Of a stretch of DNA of 64,000 bases, positions 1 through 10,113 are shown piece after piece. The translations under genes were made by a program, and so were the position numbers. Each line of letters starts with the position of its first letter. Within the stretch, counting starts at the first letter, position 1. The notes below the pieces were generated by a model that saw only the letters and a list, made by a program, of their open reading frames with translations, searched no databases and had not been told where the DNA came from. Origin of the DNA: an uncultured Bacteroidota bacterium (lineage in GTDB: Bacteria; Bacteroidota; Bacteroidia; Bacteroidales; P3); the NCBI GenBank assembly GCA_902771735.1, contig CACXXO010000002.1:93929-157928 (forward strand), written 5' to 3'.

Positions 1-1
1 A

Positions 2-448
2 GGCCTCAACGGTACGCCGGAAAGTGTGGTGGGCCGTCCTGTGGCCGAGAGTTTCCAGCCGATAGACTTCTACAAGGCATACACTAAAAAACAGCGTGTG
101 GAGAACCCGCAGCTGCTCATACAAGCCACCAACCGCTACTTGAGCCTCACTGTGAGCCTGTTGAGTGAGCAGAACTTGCTCTTCGGTTTGATGAAGGATA
201 TCTCCGATATGGTGAACTACGACAAGAAGTTGGAAAAAGTGAGGATGGACACCATCACAACCACCGACGACCTCATCATGAAACAGATGCGTGTGGCACA
301 GGAGATAGCCTCGCTTCTTGGTGAGACTACAGCCGAGACGAAGGTGGCACTGCTGAAGTTGAAGAAAACCCTCTCCGATGGCGAGGGTGATCTTGGGGTG
401 GACGGACGTCCGAAAGATTGGAAAACGGCAAAGGTTAGTGATAAGTGA
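2..448 (+). CDS. 3' end of a PAS-containing sensory [FeFe]-hydrogenase (partial)
   Basis: Only the last 148 codons are in the window; the gene starts upstream. The visible part begins within what looks like the end of a PAS fold (GRPVAESF), continues into a charged helical stretch, and carries RVAQEIASLLGETTAET, a signature I know from the C-terminal tails of hydrogenase-like proteins that end in a PAS domain (group C, sensory). The next gene is a SpoIIE-type phosphatase, the usual partner of the phosphatase-linked subgroup. It probably senses H2 or redox state in the cytoplasm and signals to that phosphatase. The hydrogenase core and its cluster ligands lie outside the window, so the class is inferred from tail and neighbours. 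Confidence 0.72.
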   Translation, partial: GLNGTPESVVGRPVAESFQPIDFYKAYTKKQRVENPQLLIQATNRYLSLTVSLLSEQNLLFGLMKDISDMVNYDKKLEKVRMDTITTTDDLIMKQMRVAQEIASLLGETTAETKVALLKLKKTLSDGEGDLGVDGRPKDWKTAKVSDK

Positions 449-472
449 TTGGTGAATAGTGAAAGGTGAACT

Positions 473-1636
473 ATGAAAAAACTTTGTGTAGAATACGGAT
501 ACACTTCGCTGAACCACTATGGCGAGGAACTCTGCGGGGACAACGTAGAGTTGACCTCGGATGGTGAGTGGACGACGTTGGTGCTTGCCGACGGACTTGG
601 GAGCGGAGTGAAAGCCAACATACTCTCCACGCTCACAAGCAAGATATTATGCACGATGGTCGCTGGCGGTGCCGATATAGAGGATTGTGTCGGTACCATC
701 ATCCAGACGCTACCTGTCTGCAAAGAGCGTGGCGTTGCTTACAGCACTTTCTCTATTATTCATGTTAACAATGAGGGTAGGGGACACCTATTTGAGTTCG
801 ACAACCCTGAAGCCATCTGGTACCATCACGGTCATACCTGCGATTTTCCTCGTGAGGAAATGAACGTTTATAACAAGCGCGTGTTTGTTACTGAACTTGA
901 ACTTGATGAAGGAGACATGGTCTTCGTGATGAGTGACGGCACCATACATGCCGGCATCGGACAGATGCTGAACTTTGGATGGCAGCGCAAGGAAATAATG
1001 GAACACCTTGACCACAACATCGACGCCCACATGTCGGCCCGTGCAGCTGCCTGTCTTCTTGCTTCGGCATGCAATGACCTCTATCTTGACAAACCCGGCG
1101 ACGACACAACGGTGGCGGCCATTCGCATGCGCCCGCGCACTATGGTGCATATCATGGTTGGTCCTCCTGTTGACAAAGAAAAAGATGAGGAATATGTCCA
1201 TCGGTTTATGATGGACACCGACAAACGCATAGTATGCGGCGGCACCACCTCGCAGGTGGTGGCACGTTGCATTGGTCGACAGCTGAAAACAAGCTTCGAC
1301 TTCCCCGACAAGGATGTACCCCCCATTGGGTTCATCGACGGCATTGACCTCGTGACCGAGGGCGTGATAACACTGCGGCGACTGCTGTCGCTATCAGAGA
1401 AATACGCGTCCGAGAAAGACCTTACACCAAAGACATACGCCAAGAAAGACGGTGGTTCGCTGCTGGCAAACATCATCTTTGAGGAAGCCACGCATGTCGT
1501 CTTCTTTGTCGGACAGAACGTCAATGCTGCACATCAGGGACTTGATATAGATATAACTATGAAGCTCAAACTTGTCGAGCGTTTGGCTGCCAACCTCCGC
1601 AAGATGGGCAAAAATGTAACCGTGAACTATGATTGA
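473..1636 (+). CDS. SpoIIE/PP2C-type serine phosphatase of the hydrogenase cassette
   Basis: A 387-residue cytosolic protein. Residues 1-220 form a PP2C-like (SpoIIE) phosphatase domain. The metal-binding motifs are visible: LADGLGSG at 38-45, MSDG at 153-156 and GDDTTVAAIRM at 209-219. Residues about 225-387 are a second domain starting HIMVGPPVDKEKD and containing VCGGTTSQVVAR, which I associate with hydrogenase-linked members of this family. Start ATG 473 follows the upstream stop by 24 nt; that gap is a short AT-rich repeat (GTGAATAGTGAAAGGTGAA). The next gene begins 2 nt after the stop, so the three genes are almost certainly one transcript. The likely role is output phosphatase of the upstream sensory hydrogenase; its target is not visible. 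Confidence 0.85.
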   Translation: MKKLCVEYGYTSLNHYGEELCGDNVELTSDGEWTTLVLADGLGSGVKANILSTLTSKILCTMVAGGADIEDCVGTIIQTLPVCKERGVAYSTFSIIHVNNEGRGHLFEFDNPEAIWYHHGHTCDFPREEMNVYNKRVFVTELELDEGDMVFVMSDGTIHAGIGQMLNFGWQRKEIMEHLDHNIDAHMSARAAACLLASACNDLYLDKPGDDTTVAAIRMRPRTMVHIMVGPPVDKEKDEEYVHRFMMDTDKRIVCGGTTSQVVARCIGRQLKTSFDFPDKDVPPIGFIDGIDLVTEGVITLRRLLSLSEKYASEKDLTPKTYAKKDGGSLLANIIFEEATHVVFFVGQNVNAAHQGLDIDITMKLKLVERLAANLRKMGKNVTVNYD

Positions 1637-1638
1637 TT

Positions 1639-3096
1639 ATGGAGCAGAAACTGTTTGATACTAACGTACAATGGATTAAATATAAAGTTCTCAAGGAGGT
1701 TATCCGTCGTGCCTACGAAGGTGGTCTCGACGAGGCGTATATTGAGATACCAAAGCTCATCAGCCCCGGCCCTAAATCGGAGCTCAACTGCTGCATTTAC
1801 AAGGAACGCGCTATCGTTCAGGAGCGTATTCACATGGCCATGGGAGGTGACAGGAATAACGCAAACCCTGTGCAGGTAATGGAGACTGCTTGCGACGAAT
1901 GTCCCGCAGCCGGCATGCTCGTAACTGAAGCCTGCCGCGGATGCATGATGCACTCATGCAAAGAAGTGTGCCCCAAGGGCGCCATCACCATCGTCAACCA
2001 TCGCTGCCATATAGACAAGGAGAAATGCATCGAGTGTGGCAAGTGCGCCGCCGCATGCCCTTATAGTGCCATCATTGCACAGAAACGTCCATGCATCAAG
2101 AGCTGTAAGCCCAAGGCTCTCAGTATCCGTCAAGAAGACGACAAGGCTGTCATAGACAATGATAAATGTATTTCATGCGGTGCCTGCGTGGTCAGCTGCC
2201 CCTTTGGCGCTATTACCGACCGTTCATTAGTGCTCGACATCATAGACATACTGAAACAGTCGGAAAACAATTCCAAATATCGCGTCTATGCTGTTATTGC
2301 CCCTGCAATTGTTGGACAATGCCGTTTCGGCCGTATAGAGCAAGTGGTCACCGCTATCAAGCGCCTCGGTTTCCATCAGGTAGTAGAAGCCGCTCTCGGC
2401 GCCGACATCACCCTCTATACCGAAGCACGTGAATTCCAGCACAAAGCCTCAGAGAGCGACAGCCCTGTAATGACCACAAGTTGTTGTCCTGCCTTTGTAC
2501 GCTTCATAGAGACCAACTTCCCTGAGCTCAAGGATGCCATCTCCACATCGCCCTCGCCCATGATCACCACCGCACGTCTCATAAAGCGTAGCGACCCCAC
2601 AGCCAAAGTCATCTTTATCGGCCCCTGCGCAGCCAAAAAGTTTGAGTATACGCTTGAAAAAACACAGGGAATGATTGATTGTGTCATGAGCTTTGAAGAG
2701 TTGCAGGCTTTCCTCGACGCACGTGAAATCGATACAACGCAATGTGAGGACACCCGTCTCGACAATGCTTCCTTCTATGGACGCATCTTCGCCAAGAGCG
2801 GAGGTATAGCCCAAGGTGTGGCCCATGTGGCCGAAAAACTGGGAATAGAAGGAGTGACCCCCTGCGTCATGAACGGCATTGACCAGTGCCGTCAGCATCT
2901 CGCTCTCTTGCGTGCCAAGAAAGAGACCGCCAACTTTTTCGAAGGCATGGCCTGCGACGGTGGATGTGTCGGCGGCCCCCTCAGCATCACCCGCTCCCCT
3001 AAGAACGTCTTTGACGTTGACAAGTATGGCAACTCCGCCGCCGAGAAAGACATCGACGGTTCGGTCAACCTTTATAAAATGACAATGAAACAATAA
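1639..3096 (+). CDS. [FeFe]-hydrogenase, group B type, with N-terminal ferredoxin-like clusters
   Basis: A 485-residue [FeFe]-hydrogenase that would couple ferredoxin oxidation to H2 formation or the reverse. Cysteine motifs for [4Fe-4S] clusters run through residues 85-187 (for example [12 protein letters not shown] and [12 protein letters not shown]). The three H-cluster motifs follow: TSCCPAF 280-286, GPCAAKK 328-334 and [10 protein letters not shown] 437-446. Phe in the first motif, where group A enzymes have Trp, and GPC in the second fit group B. I chose ATG 1639; a TTG two codons upstream overlaps the previous stop. The gene sits 2 nt after the phosphatase and 14 nt before pckA. The function class is secure; the physiological direction is not. 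Confidence 0.92.
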   Translation: MEQKLFDTNVQWIKYKVLKEVIRRAYEGGLDEAYIEIPKLISPGPKSELNCCIYKERAIVQERIHMAMGGDRNNANPVQVMETACDECPAAGMLVTEACRGCMMHSCKEVCPKGAITIVNHRCHIDKEKCIECGKCAAACPYSAIIAQKRPCIKSCKPKALSIRQEDDKAVIDNDKCISCGACVVSCPFGAITDRSLVLDIIDILKQSENNSKYRVYAVIAPAIVGQCRFGRIEQVVTAIKRLGFHQVVEAALGADITLYTEAREFQHKASESDSPVMTTSCCPAFVRFIETNFPELKDAISTSPSPMITTARLIKRSDPTAKVIFIGPCAAKKFEYTLEKTQGMIDCVMSFEELQAFLDAREIDTTQCEDTRLDNASFYGRIFAKSGGIAQGVAHVAEKLGIEGVTPCVMNGIDQCRQHLALLRAKKETANFFEGMACDGGCVGGPLSITRSPKNVFDVDKYGNSAAEKDIDGSVNLYKMTMKQ

Positions 3097-3110
3097 ATAT
3101 ATATATAGCC

Positions 3111-4733
3111 ATGAACGACAAAATCAGAAAAGACCTCGAAACGCTGGGTATTACCGGCGTGAAGAATATCCACTACAACCCCTCCTACGAGGAACTGTTC
3201 AAGATGGAGATGAATCCCAGCCTGACGGGCTACGACAAAGGTCAGCTCACCGAGCTCGACGCCATCAATGTGATGACCGGCATCTATACCGGCCGCTCGC
3301 CCAAGGACAAATATATCGTGATGGACGAGCAGTCGAAGAACACGGTGTGGTGGACTACCCCCGAGTACAAGAACGACAACCACCCCATGAGCGAAGAGGT
3401 GTGGGGTATGATGCGCGACCTCGCCAAGAAGCAGCTCTGTGGCAAGGAACTCTTTGTGGTCGACGCTTTCTGCGGCGCCAACAAAGACACCCGCATGAAT
3501 GTACGTTTCATCATGGAGGTTGCTTGGCAGGCACACTTTGTGCGCAATATGTTCATCAAACCCACCGACGAAGAGCTTAAGGACTTCAAGCCCAACTTCA
3601 CCGTCTATGCTGCCTCGAAGGCCAAGGTCGACAACTACAAGGAATTGGGATTGAACAGCGACACCTGTGTTGCCTTCAATGTCAGCAGCCGCGAGCAGGT
3701 TATCCTCAACACCTGGTATGGTGGCGAGATGAAGAAAGGTATGTTCAGCATGATGAACTACTATCTGCCCCTGCAGGGTATCGCTGCCATGCACTGCTCC
3801 GCCAATACCGACCTCAAGGGTGAACATACCGCCATATTCTTCGGCCTCAGCGGTACCGGCAAGACCACCTTGAGCACCGATCCCAAGCGCCTGCTTATCG
3901 GCGACGATGAGCACGGCTGGGACGACGAGGGTGTATTCAACTTTGAGGGCGGCTGCTATGCCAAGGTTATCAACCTCGACAAGGAGAGCGAGCCCGACAT
4001 CTACAATGCCATCCGTCGCAACGCCTTGTTGGAGAACGTCACGGTTGCAGCCGACGGTAAGATTGACTTCAAGGACAAGAGCGTCACCGAGAACACACGT
4101 GTGAGCTATCCTATCAACCATATTGAGAAGATTGTCGAGCCTGTGCACGGCAAGAGTGCAGGTCCCGCGGCCGAGAACGTCATCTTCCTAAGTGCCGACG
4201 CTTTCGGCGTGTTGCCTCCCGTGAGCATCCTGACTGCCGAGCAGTGCAAGTACTATTTCCTCAGCGGTTTCACCGCCAAGCTGGCTGGCACCGAGCGCGG
4301 CATCACGGAACCGACACCGACCTTCAGCGCCTGCTTCGGTCAAGCCTTCCTCGAGCTGCATCCCACTAAATATGCCGAGGAACTCGTGAAACGCATGGAG
4401 AAGAGCGGCGCCAAAGCCTATCTGGTCAACACCGGCTGGAATGGCACGGGCAAACGTATTTCCATCAAAGATACGCGAGGAATCATCGACGCCATTCTCG
4501 ACGGCAGCATCCTCAAGGCCCAGACCAAGAAGATACCCTATTTCGACTTCGAGGTGCCCACCTTCCTCCCCGGCGTCGACCCGAAGATTCTCGACCCGCG
4601 CGACACCTATGCCGACGCCAAGCAGTGGGACGGCAAAGCCCGCGACCTGGCCGACCGCTTTGTGAAGAACTTTGTGAAGTTTACCCACAACGAAGCTGGC
4701 AAGGCCCTCGTCGCCGCTGGTCCCAAACTGTAA
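3111..4733 (+). CDS. pckA: phosphoenolpyruvate carboxykinase (ATP)
   Basis: A 540-residue ATP-dependent PEP carboxykinase interconverting oxaloacetate + ATP and PEP + CO2 + ADP. In Bacteroidales it usually runs in the CO2-fixing, ATP-making direction on the way to succinate. The kinase P-loop [11 protein letters not shown] is near residue 245, followed by the metal-binding region [17 protein letters not shown]. Near the N-terminus [11 protein letters not shown] is the substrate-binding signature. Full length, no defects. The start ATG is 14 nt after the hydrogenase stop, with only an AT repeat between, so it may share the hydrogenase transcript. A strong inverted repeat follows the stop. Confidence 0.97.
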   Translation: MNDKIRKDLETLGITGVKNIHYNPSYEELFKMEMNPSLTGYDKGQLTELDAINVMTGIYTGRSPKDKYIVMDEQSKNTVWWTTPEYKNDNHPMSEEVWGMMRDLAKKQLCGKELFVVDAFCGANKDTRMNVRFIMEVAWQAHFVRNMFIKPTDEELKDFKPNFTVYAASKAKVDNYKELGLNSDTCVAFNVSSREQVILNTWYGGEMKKGMFSMMNYYLPLQGIAAMHCSANTDLKGEHTAIFFGLSGTGKTTLSTDPKRLLIGDDEHGWDDEGVFNFEGGCYAKVINLDKESEPDIYNAIRRNALLENVTVAADGKIDFKDKSVTENTRVSYPINHIEKIVEPVHGKSAGPAAENVIFLSADAFGVLPPVSILTAEQCKYYFLSGFTAKLAGTERGITEPTPTFSACFGQAFLELHPTKYAEELVKRMEKSGAKAYLVNTGWNGTGKRISIKDTRGIIDAILDGSILKAQTKKIPYFDFEVPTFLPGVDPKILDPRDTYADAKQWDGKARDLADRFVKNFVKFTHNEAGKALVAAGPKL

Positions 4734-4739
4734 AAAACC

Positions 4740-4780
4740 AGTCCCCCAAACCCCTCTCAGTGAGGGAGGGGAGGGGGACT
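4740..4780 (+). terminator. GC-rich hairpin after pckA
   Basis: AGTCCCCC at 4740-4747 pairs with GGGGGACT at 4773-4780, and inside it CCCCTC pairs with GAGGGG. There is no T-tract, only AT-rich sequence up to the next start at 4810, so it may be an intrinsic terminator of poor form, an mRNA-stabilising 3' stem, or a small interspersed palindrome. Confidence 0.55.
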
Positions 4781-4809
4781 ATTACAAATAAAAAAAAGTA
4801 GTTGGTCCA

Positions 4810-6363
4810 ATGAAGTATAGAACGATAGTGGTTTGTGTGCTGATGTGCCTTGTGGGCATGGAGGCAAAAGCCTATGATTTCGCCACGCGGTTGAGCAATG
4901 GTGATTCTTTGTTCTTTAATGTCACCGATGCCTCTGCACGCCAGGTTTGCGTGGTTTCTCCGTCGAAGGGGGGGACCAACTATTACTACGGACACCAGCA
5001 ACCATCAGGGACGGTCGTCATTCCGGCCGAGGTGGAGTACAATGGCCAGCAATATACTGTGACAGCTATTGGAGACCGGGCCTTTGCCGGATGCACCAAA
5101 ATCCAACTCGTCATAATGCCCGAAACCGTGGAATCCATTGGAGCATACGCTTTCTATGGTTGTACCGGGATGAAGATCCTCACCATAGGTGTGAATGTGA
5201 ATAGGATAGGCGTGTCGGCCTTCTACGGCTGCACGTTCCTGGCCGAGGTGCATTTCCGGGCCCGCGAATGCAGTTCCATGGGGGTGTCGATGAGTTCGAC
5301 GGTTTTCGGCAATTGCCGAAGCCTGCGCAAGGTGGTCATCGACGAAGGTGTGCGAATCATTCCCGACTATGCTTTCTGTGGGGTGGATGCCCTTAGCGAC
5401 TCCATCGAGTTGCCGTCAACACTGCGTCGCATCGGCGATTACGCTTTTGCCTATTGCAGCAGCTTGAACGACAATCTCGTTATCCCCGACAGTGTGGAGA
5501 CCATTGGCGAGTGTGCCTATCATCAGTGTCATTCGCTCAAGTCCCTCACCCTCGGATCCTCGGTGAGAAGCATTGGGGGCCGGGCATTCTACCATTGCAT
5601 AGGAATGAAGCGAGTGACGGTCAAGTCGTTCATTCCGGCCGAGATAGCGCTAACCTCATTCTCAGAGATATCAAAGACGGCCAAGTTGAGGGTACCTTGT
5701 GTCAGCAAGAAACTTTATGAGAAGCATTCTTTCTGGAAGAAGGTTGCCCTGATGGAGACCTATGGCAAGTGCACCTTCACCATCAACGGAGCAATGGACA
5801 CTGCTGTCTCTGGAATGGTAGTTGGAGGAGGTGAATATGCCTTTGGCGACAGCGTGAGCTTGATGGCTGTGTGTGCTGCCGGCTACGGCTTCGATGGGTG
5901 GACCGATGGGAACCTTGAAAACCCGCGCCGTTTTGTTGCCATGGGCAGTGCCTCATTCACAGCGACAACCCGCCCCTCCGGAACTGTCACCATTGTCGAC
6001 ACCCTCTACCTTGTCGACACCGTCTATGCCGAAGGCTACAAGGTAATCCACGACACCGTGGATCTTGTAGACGTCGCCAAGACAATCAACGACGTCAAAG
6101 AGGTCACATTCGACACGGAGAAAAAGCGTCTCAAATGGAATTTCCCTCGCAAAGAGACCGTCGTCAACGTCTCGCTCTATAACCAAATAGGTGTTTGTGT
6201 CTATTCCGGCGACAGCCGTAAAGGCAACATCAACATGCGCCGCCTCCCCTCGGGATTCTATATTGTCCGCATCGAGACAGTCCGCCGCGTCATCCGTTGC
6301 CGTTTCTTCATCAATGCCGACCGCACATGGAGTGGTATCGACAGAGAGATGAGCATCCAGTAG
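4810..6363 (+). CDS. BspA-like leucine-rich-repeat protein with T9SS sorting domain
   Basis: A 517-residue exported protein. Residues 1-21 are a signal peptide (MKYRTIVVCVLMCLVGMEAKA). Residues about 70-290 hold LRR_5/BspA-type repeats with the recurring pattern IGDRAFAGC, IGAYAFYGC, IGGRAFYHC. Residues about 315-390 resemble a bacterial surface B-repeat (GYGFDGWTDG). Residues about 440-502 look like a T9SS type A C-terminal signal (LYNQIGVCVYSG, LPSGFYIVRIE). Likely a surface-anchored or secreted binding protein. Oddly, about 15 residues (ADRTWSGIDREMSIQ) follow the point where such domains normally end. No TAnnTTTG box is seen in the short upstream gap. Confidence 0.85.
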   Translation: MKYRTIVVCVLMCLVGMEAKAYDFATRLSNGDSLFFNVTDASARQVCVVSPSKGGTNYYYGHQQPSGTVVIPAEVEYNGQQYTVTAIGDRAFAGCTKIQLVIMPETVESIGAYAFYGCTGMKILTIGVNVNRIGVSAFYGCTFLAEVHFRARECSSMGVSMSSTVFGNCRSLRKVVIDEGVRIIPDYAFCGVDALSDSIELPSTLRRIGDYAFAYCSSLNDNLVIPDSVETIGECAYHQCHSLKSLTLGSSVRSIGGRAFYHCIGMKRVTVKSFIPAEIALTSFSEISKTAKLRVPCVSKKLYEKHSFWKKVALMETYGKCTFTINGAMDTAVSGMVVGGGEYAFGDSVSLMAVCAAGYGFDGWTDGNLENPRRFVAMGSASFTATTRPSGTVTIVDTLYLVDTVYAEGYKVIHDTVDLVDVAKTINDVKEVTFDTEKKRLKWNFPRKETVVNVSLYNQIGVCVYSGDSRKGNINMRRLPSGFYIVRIETVRRVIRCRFFINADRTWSGIDREMSIQ

Positions 6364-6419
6364 CCGACAATGATTAGCCATGTATATAAAATGATAATAA
6401 TATAAAAAGGTAAAACAAT

Positions 6420-9269
6420 ATGAAAACTTACAATTTCGCTTCGCGTCACAATGGTGTCTCCAACGAGGCCGACACGAAAAAAATGCTCGAGACCATTGGC
6501 GTAAGCTCGATGGATGAACTTATCGAGAAGGCTGTCCCCGCTGCCATCCGTCTCAAGGAGCCCATGCCCCTTGAAGAAGGCATGAGCGAGTATCAGTTCC
6601 TCAACCATGTCCGTTCGCTGGCCCAGAAGAACAAGATGTATCGTTCCTATATCGGCATGGGCTACTACGGCACCGTCACCCCCGCCGTCATCATGCGCAA
6701 CGTCTTTGAGAATCCCGGTTGGTACACCAGCTACACTCCTTACCAGACCGAGATTTCGCAAGGTCGTCTGCAGGCTTTGATGAACTATCAGACCATGATA
6801 GCCTCCATGACCGGCATGCCCTTGAGCAACGCTTGTCTGCTCGACGAGGCCACCTCTGCCGGCGAGGCCATGATTATGTTCTTCAATGCCCGCTCGCGTC
6901 AAGCTGTCAAGGACGGTGTCTGCAAGGTGTTTGTCGACGAAGGCATCCTTCCGCAGACTCTCGCCGTGATGCAGACCAATGCCGCTCCCCGCGGTATCGA
7001 AATCGTCACTGGCAAAGCTGCTCAGGTCGAGCTCGATGGCAGCTATTTCGCCGCCTTCGTACAGTACCCCAACCAGTTTGGCGAGACTCAGGATTGGACC
7101 GAATTCATCGCCAAGTGCCACGAAAAAGGCATCTTCGTCTGCATGGCCACCGACCTCATGGCCCTTGCCCTGCTGAAGACTCCCGGTGAGATGGGCGCCG
7201 ACTGCGCCGTGGGTAACGCCCAACGTTTTGGCCTGCCCATGGGCTTTGGTGGTCCCCACGCCGGCTTCTTCGCCTTTACCGATGCCTTCAAACGCCTCTT
7301 CCCGGGCCGTATCATTGGCTGGAGCGTCGATGCCAAAGGCAACCCCGCCCTCCGTATGGCCCTCGGCATGCGCGAGCAGCACATCAAACGCGACAAAGCC
7401 ACCTCGAATATCTGCACCTCCGCCGCCCTGGTGGCCAATATGAGTGGTTTCTATGCCATCTGGCACGGACCCGAAGGCATCCGTGAGATTGCCACCGCTA
7501 TTTGCGCCAAGGCCCATCGACTCGCTATGGAGCTCGCAGAGTATGGCTACAAACAGCACAACAAGGTGTTCTTCGACACCCTCGCCCTTCAGTGCCCCGT
7601 GCCCACCGCCAAGGTGCGCGAAGTGGCTTTGAAGCACGAGATTAACTTCCGCTACATCTGCGACGAGTGCATCGGCATCTCCATTGACGAGACCACCTCG
7701 AAGGCCGACCTCGACGCCATCGTGGCATGCTTGGCCGAGGCCGCCGGCAAGAGCGCCAAAGCCATCGAGTGCAAAGGCTGCTGCTGCAAGTTCGCCGACG
7801 AGGCTATCCCCGCTGACCTCAAGCGCACCAGCACCTATCTCACTCAGAAGATTTTCAACTCCTACCACGACGAGACCTCCATGATGCGCTACATCAAGAT
7901 GCTCGAGGAGAAAGACCTCAGCCTCAACCGCGCCATGATACCGCTGGGTAGCTGCACAATGAAACTCAATGCTGCCGCCGAAATGATGCCCCTTTCCTGG
8001 AGCAAGTTCGCTGGTATGCATCCCTTCGTCCCCGCCGACCAGGCCGAGGGCTATATCGAGATGATTAAGGACATCGAGCATCGCCTCGCCGTCATCACAG
8101 GCTTTGCCGGTTGCTCGCTGCAGCCCAACTCGGGCGCCTATGGCGAGTACAGCGGCCTCACTGTCATCCGCAACTACCACATCGCCAATGGTCAGGGTCA
8201 GCGTAACGTCTGCCTCATCCCCGCCTCCGCCCACGGAACCAACCCCGCCTCCGCCGCCAAGGCCGGCATGGTGGTTGTCGTCGTGAAGTGCAACGACAAG
8301 GGTGATGTCGACATCGACGATCTGCGCGCCAAAGCCGAGCAGTACAAGGACACCCTCAGCTGCTTGATGATTACCTATCCGTCGACCCATGGTGCTTTCG
8401 AAGAGGGCATCCTCGACATCATCAACATTATCCACTCCATGGGTGCTCTCGTCTATATGGACGGTGCCAACATGAACGCCCAGGTAGGTCTTACCAGCCC
8501 CGGTTACATGGGTGCCGATGTGTGCCACCTCAACCTCCACAAGACCTTTGCCATGCCTCACGGCGGTGGCGGTCCCGGTGTCGGCCCCATCTGCGTCAGT
8601 CAGAAACTCGTCGACTACCTGCCCACGCATCCCGTGGTTGAAGTCGGTGGCAAGAAGGGCAACACCATGGCGGCAGCCCCCTACGGCAGCGCCTACCTCC
8701 TGCCCATCACCTACGGCTACCTCCTCATGCTTGGCGGCGAAGGCCTCACCGATGTCACCAAACATGCCATCCTCAACGCCAACTACCTCCGCGCCCGCCT
8801 GCAGAAGTACTACAAGATTCTCTACACCAACCGTAACGGCATGTGTGGCCACGAGATGATTGTCGACTTCAACGAGTTCAGCCTCAAGGTCAGTGTCGGA
8901 GACATCGCCAAGCGCCTCATGGACTATGGCTTCCACGCTCCCACGGTGGCCTTCCCCGTCCACAACACCCTTATGGTCGAGCCCACCGAGAGCGAGCCCC
9001 TCAGCGAGATGGACCGCTTCTGCGACGCCATGATTGCCATCCGTCAGGAAATCGACGACGTGATGACCGGCAAGGCCGACGAGAAGAACAATCCCATCTG
9101 CAATGCTCCCCACACTATGCAGGTGGTTTGCGCCGACGAGTGGAACCTTCCTTACAGCCGTCAGAAAGCCGCCTTCCCGCAGCCCCACTGCGAGAAATAC
9201 TGGCCTACCATCAGCAAGATCGACGACGCCTATGGCGACCGCAACTTGCAGGCCGTTTGGGCAGAATAA
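6420..9269 (+). CDS. gcvP: glycine dehydrogenase (decarboxylating), P-protein, single chain
   Basis: A 949-residue PLP enzyme of the glycine cleavage system. It decarboxylates glycine and passes the aminomethyl group to the H-protein lipoyl arm. Both halves of the fused P-protein are present. The PLP lysine is K708 in NLHKTFAMPHGGGGPGVGP, and GSCTMKLNAA marks the start of the C-terminal half. Length matches the fused form. gcvT and gcvH are not in the window, so the system is dispersed. The high frequency of C at third codon positions suggests strong expression and creates long antisense reading frames. An intrinsic terminator follows. Confidence 0.98.
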   Translation: MKTYNFASRHNGVSNEADTKKMLETIGVSSMDELIEKAVPAAIRLKEPMPLEEGMSEYQFLNHVRSLAQKNKMYRSYIGMGYYGTVTPAVIMRNVFENPGWYTSYTPYQTEISQGRLQALMNYQTMIASMTGMPLSNACLLDEATSAGEAMIMFFNARSRQAVKDGVCKVFVDEGILPQTLAVMQTNAAPRGIEIVTGKAAQVELDGSYFAAFVQYPNQFGETQDWTEFIAKCHEKGIFVCMATDLMALALLKTPGEMGADCAVGNAQRFGLPMGFGGPHAGFFAFTDAFKRLFPGRIIGWSVDAKGNPALRMALGMREQHIKRDKATSNICTSAALVANMSGFYAIWHGPEGIREIATAICAKAHRLAMELAEYGYKQHNKVFFDTLALQCPVPTAKVREVALKHEINFRYICDECIGISIDETTSKADLDAIVACLAEAAGKSAKAIECKGCCCKFADEAIPADLKRTSTYLTQKIFNSYHDETSMMRYIKMLEEKDLSLNRAMIPLGSCTMKLNAAAEMMPLSWSKFAGMHPFVPADQAEGYIEMIKDIEHRLAVITGFAGCSLQPNSGAYGEYSGLTVIRNYHIANGQGQRNVCLIPASAHGTNPASAAKAGMVVVVVKCNDKGDVDIDDLRAKAEQYKDTLSCLMITYPSTHGAFEEGILDIINIIHSMGALVYMDGANMNAQVGLTSPGYMGADVCHLNLHKTFAMPHGGGGPGVGPICVSQKLVDYLPTHPVVEVGGKKGNTMAAAPYGSAYLLPITYGYLLMLGGEGLTDVTKHAILNANYLRARLQKYYKILYTNRNGMCGHEMIVDFNEFSLKVSVGDIAKRLMDYGFHAPTVAFPVHNTLMVEPTESEPLSEMDRFCDAMIAIRQEIDDVMTGKADEKNNPICNAPHTMQVVCADEWNLPYSRQKAAFPQPHCEKYWPTISKIDDAYGDRNLQAVWAE

Positions 9270-9285
9270 CGCTCCAGACTATATG

Positions 9286-9325
9286 AAAAAAGCGGGCATC
9301 CTTTCGGATGCCCGCTTTTTTTTTT
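9286..9325. terminator. bidirectional intrinsic terminator between gcvP and the DUF4369 lipoprotein
   Basis: AAAGCGGGCATCC at 9288-9300 pairs with GGATGCCCGCTTT at 9306-9318 around a short loop, flanked by an A-run on one side and a T-run of about ten on the other. It lies between two convergent genes and can serve both. Confidence 0.93.
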
Positions 9326-9329
9326 ATAG

Positions 9330-10091
9330 TTATTGTTCCTGCTGCCGCGCCAGCGCGCTGCGCAGGTGTTCGGTGGTGTTCTTGAAATGCAGTGTGTGGG
9401 GATTGTCGGGCAACAGCTCCTCCAGACCGTCAAGCACTTGGTCGTAGTAGTCGATGCTCGCGGGATCGCGCGGGTCAATGAGGGCGCGGTTGTTGAAAGG
9501 CTTGTAAAGGGCTATCAGTGTTGCCAGCGAACCGGCGTTCTCCTCCACAAAACGGCACACATACTCTTGCTGCTCGACGAAGGCGGCATGGTAGACCGAG
9601 TCCATGGCCTTCTTTTTCACGTCGTAGGTTTTCTTGTCAATCTCGCCGCCGGCAAGCTGCATCTCGTAGCTGTTTACCGAGTCGACCAGCGCGTAGAGAA
9701 TCTTTGAGCCGTCGTTGGTATATTGCTGCAGCTGCCATAGCAGGACGCTCTCCGACGACCCTTTAATATTGTAGGTCAACGAGAGATTGTCGTAGTTTCC
9801 TGTCACCTCGAGGGTCTCGCCCTTGTCGGGCAAGGTGACAATATAGTTGTTTTCCGTGGTGTGGAGGTTGTAGAGACTGCGGTAGGGTGGGGTGTAGCTG
9901 AACTTGAAATGTCCCTTGTCGTCCAAACGGATGGAGTCGATGAACATCGGCCCATCGGGAGCTATCTCCTCGAGCCACAGTGTCTTGTTGGCCCCGTTCT
10001 CCAGAGTGCCTTCGATGGTGAAGCCGTCGTGCTTGCAGCCGGTGGCTATCATCGCCAGCAACCCTGCCATAATGATTGTTTTGTATTTCAT
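9330..10091 (-). CDS. DUF4369-like lipoprotein without a thioredoxin domain
   Basis: A 253-residue predicted lipoprotein: signal MKYKTIIMAGLLAMIATGC with the lipobox cysteine at 19. The region after it (FTIEGTLENGANKTLWLEE, then a beta-rich segment to about residue 130) resembles the DUF4369 domain that precedes thioredoxin-like domains in Bacteroidota cell-envelope proteins. No CxxC motif is present, and the C-terminal half is helical, so the usual redox domain is missing. It is the last gene of the buk-FKBP-aroC unit, 22 nt after aroC. Function unknown. Confidence 0.72.
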   Translation of the reverse strand: MKYKTIIMAGLLAMIATGCKHDGFTIEGTLENGANKTLWLEEIAPDGPMFIDSIRLDDKGHFKFSYTPPYRSLYNLHTTENNYIVTLPDKGETLEVTGNYDNLSLTYNIKGSSESVLLWQLQQYTNDGSKILYALVDSVNSYEMQLAGGEIDKKTYDVKKKAMDSVYHAAFVEQQEYVCRFVEENAGSLATLIALYKPFNNRALIDPRDPASIDYYDQVLDGLEELLPDNPHTLHFKNTTEHLRSALARQQEQ

Positions 10092-10113
10092 AAAATGTTA
10101 TTTTTTTAGACCG

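Noticed and set aside
3072-4148. 358-codon open frame antisense to pckA
   Set aside because: Shadow of pckA; no independent signal.
6258-9188. 976-codon open frame antisense to gcvP
   Set aside because: It is a by-product of strong C use at codon third positions in gcvP; its translation is low-complexity with no family motif.
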